DNA of 64,000 nt, from contig OX638133.1 of the NCBI GenBank assembly GCA_951804985.1, forward strand, positions 65,011,867-65,075,866, given 5' to 3'. Within the stretch, counting starts at the first letter, position 1, and each line of letters opens with the position of its first letter. The notes beneath the pieces were generated by a model. It searched no databases. It saw only the letters and a list, made by a program, of their open reading frames with translations, and was not told where the DNA came from. The DNA is from Dryomyza anilis (taxonomy: Eukaryota > Arthropoda > Insecta > Diptera > Dryomyzidae). Made by a program: the position numbers and the translations under genes. Positions 58,384-64,000 of the stretch are shown here, in pieces.

Positions 58384-61300
58384 TTAATGATACTTCTTAG
58401 ATTCATTATTGAATCTAATAAGGCTATTGCGTGATAGAGAGTGAAGCTGATCCTCTCTCATCACGTCTGTGCCAAAGATCTGCCTTCTAATTCTAGAAAA
58501 TGCTGGACAGTCACAGAGATAGTGCTCTGTGGTGCCAGTTTCTTCGTAGCAGGCAGAACATAAGGCGCTTTCGCCCAGGCCGATTGCGTTCATGTGTTTT
58601 TCACATGCGTTGTGTTCCGTTAGAAGTCCCGTCAGTTTTTTGCACTCCTTTCTACTTAAGGAAAGTAGAAACGAGGCCGATCTTTTGGTTATCGTCGGTG
58701 TCATGAGCTTGGAGAATCTGCATTTCGTCTCATTCAGCCATTTGCTCTTGTGTACGGAGGCGACCCAAGAGCTGATGACGACTTTTCCCGTAGATGCAGG
58801 CAGTCCAAGCACAGGTTCTGGTCCAAATGGATTATCCTCAGATCAAGCACGTGCTAGTTCGTCAGATGTTTCATTGCCCGAAGCTTCATTATGGCCCGGC
58901 ACCCAAATCAGTTTCAGTGTATTGTATTTACCAACACAATTGAGACGTGATCTGCATTGACGTACAATTTTGGATGTGATGACCTGGTTGTTCAAATCCA
59001 TAAGAGCAGCCTTACTATCGCTGCAAACTGATATAGCCCTGTTCTGCCATCTATTATCCGCAATGTAGTCCATAGCCATAAGTATAGCATAGACTTCGGC
59101 TTGAAATACCGAGGAATTGTCGCCTAAGGCGAAGTGAAGTCTGCGGTCATCCGGTTCCACAAACACTCCAGCACCAGATCCCTGATCGGTTCTGGAGCCG
59201 TTTGTGAAAATGCGGTGTGACCCTCTACCTGGCTCACAGTCAGGCGTTAGCCAGTCTTGAATGTCAGGTTGGCAGACCTCAAAATTTCGTCTTGGTAATA
59301 TTTCTGTTATCATTGCATCAGAGGGCATCTCCAGTAGACAGGTGTCTAATGGAGTGTCAAGTGCAATGTCAGAGATATTCCAGGGAACATTAAACCAGAA
59401 ACCACCTCGTTTTAGTCTCCAGCAGCCTTTCATGGCTTCGCCTCTGATGAAGATGTCAAGTGGTGGTAGGTTTAAGATTGCATTCAGTGCTGGACCAGGT
59501 GTAGTGGGAAAGGCACCCGTAACACCCAGACACACGGTTCTCTGAATCTTGGCAAGACTAGTTGTCACGCATTTTCGCGACAGCTTGTTCCACCAGACTA
59601 CCGATGCATATGATATCATCGGCCTTATCATTGCCGTGTAAATCCATAAGGTTTTGCTCGGCGATAGTCCCCATGTCTTCCCAAAAATTCCTCTGCATTG
59701 CTAGAAGGCATTCAATGCTCTCGAAATTTTATTTTCAACATGTTTTGTCCAAAGTAGTTTACTATCTAGAGTTAAGCCGAGATATTTTACTTCGTTAGAC
59801 AGAGGAATAGTGACACCCTTAAGTACTGGTAGAGATAATCCTGTCATAATTCTTTTCCTAGTGAAGAGAACAATCCCTGTTTTGTGAGGGTTGACGGAAA
59901 GTCCGTTTGCAGTACACCAGCTGTCAATTCGGTTCAATGAGTTTTGTGTTTTAACACAGACCTCATTGAGGGAAAAGCCTGTGGCAAGAATGGCAACATC
60001 ATCTGCAAAGGCCTGGTAATAGACACCTGGTCCATCGAGATCGTTGACTAGAGAGTCAACCAGCATACTCCAGAGCAGGGGGAGAGAACGCCTCCTTGAG
60101 GACATCCTCTATTCACCCCTGCCATAATATACTGACCGCACTCCGCCTCAGAAGTGATGGTCCTAAACATTAGCATTGACCTTAGCCATTTGACCAATGT
60201 TTCATCTATTCCATGACTTCTAGCTGCGTCACACATTCCATCAAAAGTCGCATTATCAAAAGCACCCTCGATGTCAACAAATATGCCCATCACGTACATC
60301 TTCCTCTGAAAAGCATGCTCGATCCGGCCAACCAGATGTTGCAATGCTGTTTTACAGGATTTTCCACGTTGGTAGGCATGTTGTCTTGATGATAGTGGGT
60401 ACCTTGACAGCGATGTTTTTCTGATGTGCAGCTCAACTAGTCTTTCTAGACACTTTAGTATGAAGGACATCATACTAATGGGTCTGAAGCTCTTGGCTAT
60501 GGAATAGTCTTCTCTTCCTTCTTTAGGAATGAAGGCTACTTTAACTAAACGCCAGGATGTCGGAATGTATGCCCATGCGAGACTTGCTCTAAAGATCTTC
60601 TTTAGGCATGGTAGCAATTGGGTTATACCTTCCTGTAGCATGACTGGGTAGATGCCATCCGGTCCAGGTGACTTGAAGCCATCAAAAGAGGCCACTGCGT
60701 ATTGGATGGCTTCATCGTACACAACCAATCTGGCAACCTGCCAGTCATGTTTTGTCACATTAGAGTTGTTATTGCAGTCCCCAGTGCTGGGATTACAAAG
60801 TAGTCTTATGTGGACTTGATTTCCCGGAAAGTGAGTCTCAACTAGGACACTGAGTGCCTCTGTCTTAGACTCAGTATACGAGCCATCATGTTTCCGCAGT
60901 GAGTCCAGTCGAGCAGTTCGGTCTCTTTTAAGAAACTTTACCAATCTGCTAGTCTCACTGCAGGATTCGATGCTACTGCAAAAGTCTTTATCGGAAACAC
61001 TTTTCGATTTACGAATTCGTTTCTTATACTCTTTCTGCTTAGCTCGATAAAGAAACCAGTCAGAGTCTAAGTTGCTCCTTATGGCCCTATTTAGAAGCTT
61101 TCTGGAATCCTTGCGCAAGGTTTCAAGACAAGCGTTCCACCAAGGAACGGGAGGTCTAGATAACGTTTTTCGTATTGGACATGTTCGTACAAAACTAGAA
61201 TTTATGACATCGTTCATAACTTGAACGGACGTCTCAATACTTTCTTTGGTACGAATTCTGCCAGGAATATTGAGGGAATTCTCAAGTTCATGTCTGAAGC

Positions 61301-62029
61301 GTGCCCAGTTCGTTTTTCTAGGGTTTTTTACAGTCATAGGGGGCAGCACCTCTCGGTCAGTATGAAACTCGATATACCTGTGGTCCGATAAAGAATCTTC
61401 TTTAAGAACCTTCCAGTTAAAGATTGACTCTCTCAGTCAGTTAGACAAAGTAGGTCAATCACTTCCTGTCTTCTAGCAGTCACAAAAGTGGGTTTATTAC
61501 CAGTGTTGTGAATGTTCAGATTGGAGGTCATGATGAAGTCAAGGAGTCTGGTACCTCGCGCGTTGCATTTACTGCTGCCCCACACAGTGTGTTGAGCATT
61601 AGCGTCACAGCAAAGAATAAGGCCGGTCTCCTTAAGATCGCAGTACTCTATGAGCTCAACAATTGCCTTTGGCGGAGGAGGCAGTAGTGAGTCATAGGGG
61701 AAGTAGCCTGAGGCGACAATCAGATGTTTCCATCCACTATCGCTTTCATAGCTCACTTTGGCTGCCACCAGGTCTTGCCCACAGAATTGGGTTAACTTGG
61801 TGACAGTAAAGTGTTTCGATACTATAAGACAGCTTCTAGGCCTTGCGGCTTGCTCATCGTATAGTATGGTTTCACCACGTAGTTCACTAAGACCACAGAT
61901 GCGTTTGTTATACACCCATGGTTCTTGAATAGCTGTGATATGAGGTAATGTATGCAACATGGAGAGCCGCTTACCTAGTAAAGCGGTAGCAGCTTTAGAA
62001 TGTTGCAGATTTATCTGAGTAAATATCAT
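58384..62029 (-). pseudogene. LINE ORF2: endonuclease, RT, RNase H (broken)
   Basis: Endonuclease from 62029: QINLQHSKAAT, ITAIQEPWVY, CCDANAQHTVWGSS and a later SDHRYIEF block after a frameshift near 61433. RT (about 61349-59701): SPGPDGIYPVML, FRPISMMSFILKCLERLV, QHAYQRGKSCKTAL, FVDIEGAFDNATFD, GCPQGGVLSP, then a frameshift near 60080 and the catalytic AFADDVAIL. A TAG at about 59701 interrupts the frame. RNase H (about 59220-58843): FTNGSRTDQGSGAGVF (Asn where the first catalytic Asp is expected), VFQAEVYAI, CSDSKAALM and PGHNEASGNETSDELAR. A TGA follows at about 58842, then a region with CSACYEETGTTEHYLCDC, a zinc-finger-like motif. There are thus two frameshifts and two in-frame stops. 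Confidence 0.9.
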
Positions 62030-62054
62030 GACAGGATAATTAACTCGTTTCTCA

Positions 62055-63445
62055 TCATATGCCTATTAATTTGGAATTTATTCGGAATTTGATCCGCCCA
62101 AAGAATATGTTTAGATGGTTGTCGTACTTAGATAGCATGACATCTAACGACTTCTGGTCTAAGCCAACAACCAGGGTTGAGCCCTCCTTGTCCTCCGGAC
62201 CTCGCTCTGGTTTATGGCTATAGATTTTCCATCCGTTCGTTTCGATGCCCTGGTTCTGAGCACGTAGGCAGGCAAACACTTCCGCTGTTTTCCCGATAGG
62301 ACCAGGTATCCAGCATATTGCTCGCCTGCGTTTGGGTTCGTCTCCGCTGAAAACAGCGAAGCGCGATTTGCCCAAGGGGGGGATTTTAGCAACGGCTGTG
62401 GCAATCCAATCGAAATTGGCTTGAGACGAGCATAGCACCTTCATGATGCCATCACTCGTCTCATAGCCTTTTGCGTTTGCACTGACACCGCCGGTGCTGA
62501 CTAGCCGCCAAAGATGATCGTTCATCTGCATCGTTCATCTTTTGCTCCTTCCCCAATTTGCCAATAATCGCAACCGGAAGAGATTTGCGAGCAGCATCAC
62601 GATATGATACTACTAGCCTACCTCTGCCAGTGGATGTTGAAGGCAGTTCATCCGCAGCCGATCCGGAACATGAAGCACCAGTGCTCTTGCTTGTGGAAGC
62701 AATATCACTGGAAACTGTCGAGTTCTGGGAGTTACGGGGTTTCGCAGTAGCAGTGAAGGTTTTAAACTTCTTGTCATTGCGCTTCTCAGGTGCATTGGCA
62801 ACCACAACAGCAGCAGCGGATGGTCCGGCTTCAGTCGGAGTAACCTCCACCGATCTATCGCGTTTTGCTGTGGTAGCTGGGGAAGAGAAAGCTCCAGCGT
62901 CGCCTTTAGCCTTTTCAGCCCCTTTGCGATCTTTCGCTTTATTCTTCCTTCTCCTACTCACCTGGGCATTGGACAACCTGACCTCTGTATTCAGAGATCC
63001 GGGTCTGGTCTCCAATGGAAGTTTAGCTTCCAGTTGGGTGTCTAGGATTAGATGCTGGTAAGACACCACTTTCCTTCGATCGACCCATGTTTCCAAATAC
63101 GTGACAGAAAGGAGCCCTGAGAGGAAACAACACTGTCGAGCAGCCATACAGTGGAGGATTAGTCGTAGGCATAGCCGAACCGACACTTTCCTCTACTTGT
63201 ATGGGAACCGCTGCGTTGTCGTTATCCTCCTCTAGATTCCTAGCTGTCTCATAAATTTGGGATATGGAGGGGCACGATGAACCTCCTGCTACAGGAGCAG
63301 AGAGGTTCATCGTACCAGGAGGTTCATCGTACCAGTTGGTTGCGTGGATTGAGGCCTCCAGAATCCTTGCCTCAGCCGCCGAAGCGGGTGAATTGCCACT
63401 TTTGTGGGTACCACCTGGAGTAGTTAAATCTTTATGTTGACCCAT
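62055..63445 (-). pseudogene. LINE ORF1 (broken)
   Basis: The frames 63023-63445, 62461-63186 and 62055-62531 tile this ORF1 with frameshifts at their overlaps. The start MGQHKDLTTPGG follows a 5' untranslated leader. The middle is Ser/Thr/Ala/Lys-rich and basic (RRRKNKAKDRKGAEK), likely disordered nucleic-acid binding. The C-terminus has IPPLGKSRFAVFSGDEP, WKIYSHKPERGP and STLVVGLDQKSLDVM, ending IKFRINSKLIGI, which resembles a DUF4780-type domain found in ORF1 proteins of such LINEs. It is followed closely by ORF2. Confidence 0.75.
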
Positions 63446-63620
63446 CGCGGTGGTATAGGGGTTTCTTTAGAGTCTGCCACCCCACCAATAAAAAAGACTA
63501 TGGTAGTATTTAGTTCATTACTCATCACAAGCCTGTCTGACAAGGGTGACCCTACCAGAAACTTTAAAAAAAAGTTTCCGTCAGCTTAGCCTTATTGAGT
63601 CATTGTAACTTAAGCCCCCA

Positions 63621-63789
63621 CACCACGTCAAGGTAACCACCACGTGAGATGGTTAATGAACATTTTAATTTTGGACAGTTTCTGCGTCGCAATAATAATG
63701 TAAAGAAAACAAATATGACATGAAATGACATAGTGAAAACCAGGCATAATTGTCTCACGCCCAATAAACCATGTATGTATATTGAACAT
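63621..63789. other. Flank between LINE and the next element
   Basis: AT-rich DNA with AAATGACATAGTGAAAACCA at about 63724, inverted relative to 58188. No gene. The ORFs 63600-63803 and 63628-63978 on minus cross element boundaries and are not supported. Confidence 0.4.
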
Positions 63790-64000
63790 CCCAGCAAGAA
63801 CACAGTCGGTCATTTTATTGATCATTTTAGGGGTAGCAATGATCAAAGTTTTGATCAAAATTTCGGTCACATGTAGAATAGCGTCTGGAAAAAAATGATC
63901 AAAACTGTTATGACCCCTAGCCATCGTATCCGACCATGGCCCGCCTCGGCTAGCTAGCGGTTTCAGGGGATAGGTCATCTAACCCGCCAAGTCGGATCGA
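63790..64000. mobile_element. CCCAGCAAGAAC-ended element, cut by window edge
   Basis: It begins CCCAGCAAGAACACAGTCGG after AT (63788-63789), the same terminus and dinucleotide as copies 1 and 2. It then differs: ATGATCAAA motifs in alternating orientation fill 63815-63905, followed by a GC-richer stretch to the window end. The far end is outside. Confidence 0.7.

Larger units (their letters stand above)
58291..63620 (-). mobile_element. RNase H-bearing LINE, nearly full length (I/LOA-like)
   Basis: On minus the order is ORF1, then ORF2 with endonuclease, RT, RNase H and a C-terminal zinc-finger region, followed by a 3' untranslated stretch and a poly(A) tail (17 T on plus, 58291-58307). The presence of RNase H in ORF2 and the motif style put it in the I/LOA/R1-type group. 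The 5' end is judged to be near 63620 because no further coding is seen; target duplications were not identified. It is GC-richer than its surroundings, suggesting recent arrival. At least four lesions in ORF2 make it inactive. Confidence 0.88.

Noticed and set aside
62558..63061. 167-codon plus-strand ORF opposite LINE ORF1
   Set aside because: Antisense shadow of the Ser/Ala-rich ORF1 segment, whose minus-strand reading fits the LINE order.

Overview
This window is repeat-dominated, AT-rich eukaryotic DNA, most likely from an insect and probably a fly (Diptera). The reasons are the Ty3/Gypsy elements (one with an insect-type env remnant), a tRNA-derived SINE with A and B boxes, two clades of non-LTR retrotransposon, Tc1-like and hAT-type DNA transposons, MITEs, long TA microsatellites and short introns. 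The species cannot be named from the sequence. No intact host gene was found. Nearly everything recognisable is a transposable element, a decayed element, or a satellite built from one.

Region 1 (1-18984) is a nested giant palindrome. The outer arms are two almost identical, already dead Ty3/Gypsy copies facing each other (1-5447 on plus, 13537-18984 on minus; paired coordinates sum to 18984). Inside them lie TA-rich hairpins and short middle arms. At the core is a 4.8 kb foldback-type element (6078-10921) whose arms carry subrepeats of the CAGGCTTGTG type, GGTTCCGGTTCC arrays and a purine/pyrimidine-skewed tip. The right half also holds private insertions, including an 0.89 kb MITE (12629-13515).

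Region 2 (18985-32560) is a nest of fragments. It has a minus-strand LTR (20140-20732), a LINE endonuclease scrap, a deleted Tc1-like element (23051-23611), a piece resembling the mitochondrial APOO/MIC26-MIC27 family (24021-24254), a polypurine tract plus plus-strand LTR (26602-27148), a Gypsy-type integrase fragment split by a DNA element, a truncated Jockey/CR1-like LINE (28295-30742), and an errantivirus-type env remnant (30976-32560) interrupted by a hAT MITE and a SINE. Both of those insertions have clean target-site duplications (TSDs).

Region 3 (32570-47250) holds a hairpin-bearing 91-bp satellite, a second Ty3/Gypsy element on minus (36730-42612) flanked by ~0.95 kb direct repeats and split by a 1753-bp hAT-type element full of a 60-bp minisatellite, a MITE with CATGATTG repeats, and about 1.2 kb of a perfect 8-bp repeat (TATATATT) just upstream of an exon-like segment with a poly(A) signal.

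Region 4 (47250-64000) is a quiet AT-rich stretch followed by a second foldback element (50259-56822). Comparing its two arms reveals filled and empty insertion sites for two elements. Next to it are members of a CCCAGC-terminus family with AT target duplications, one nested in another and one carrying a hairpin MITE. A nearly full-length but broken non-LTR element with an RNase H domain (58291 to about 63620, minus) ends in a poly(A) tail. The right edge enters another CCCAGC element. The elements do not work together as a system; the layout records repeated inverted duplication and nesting.
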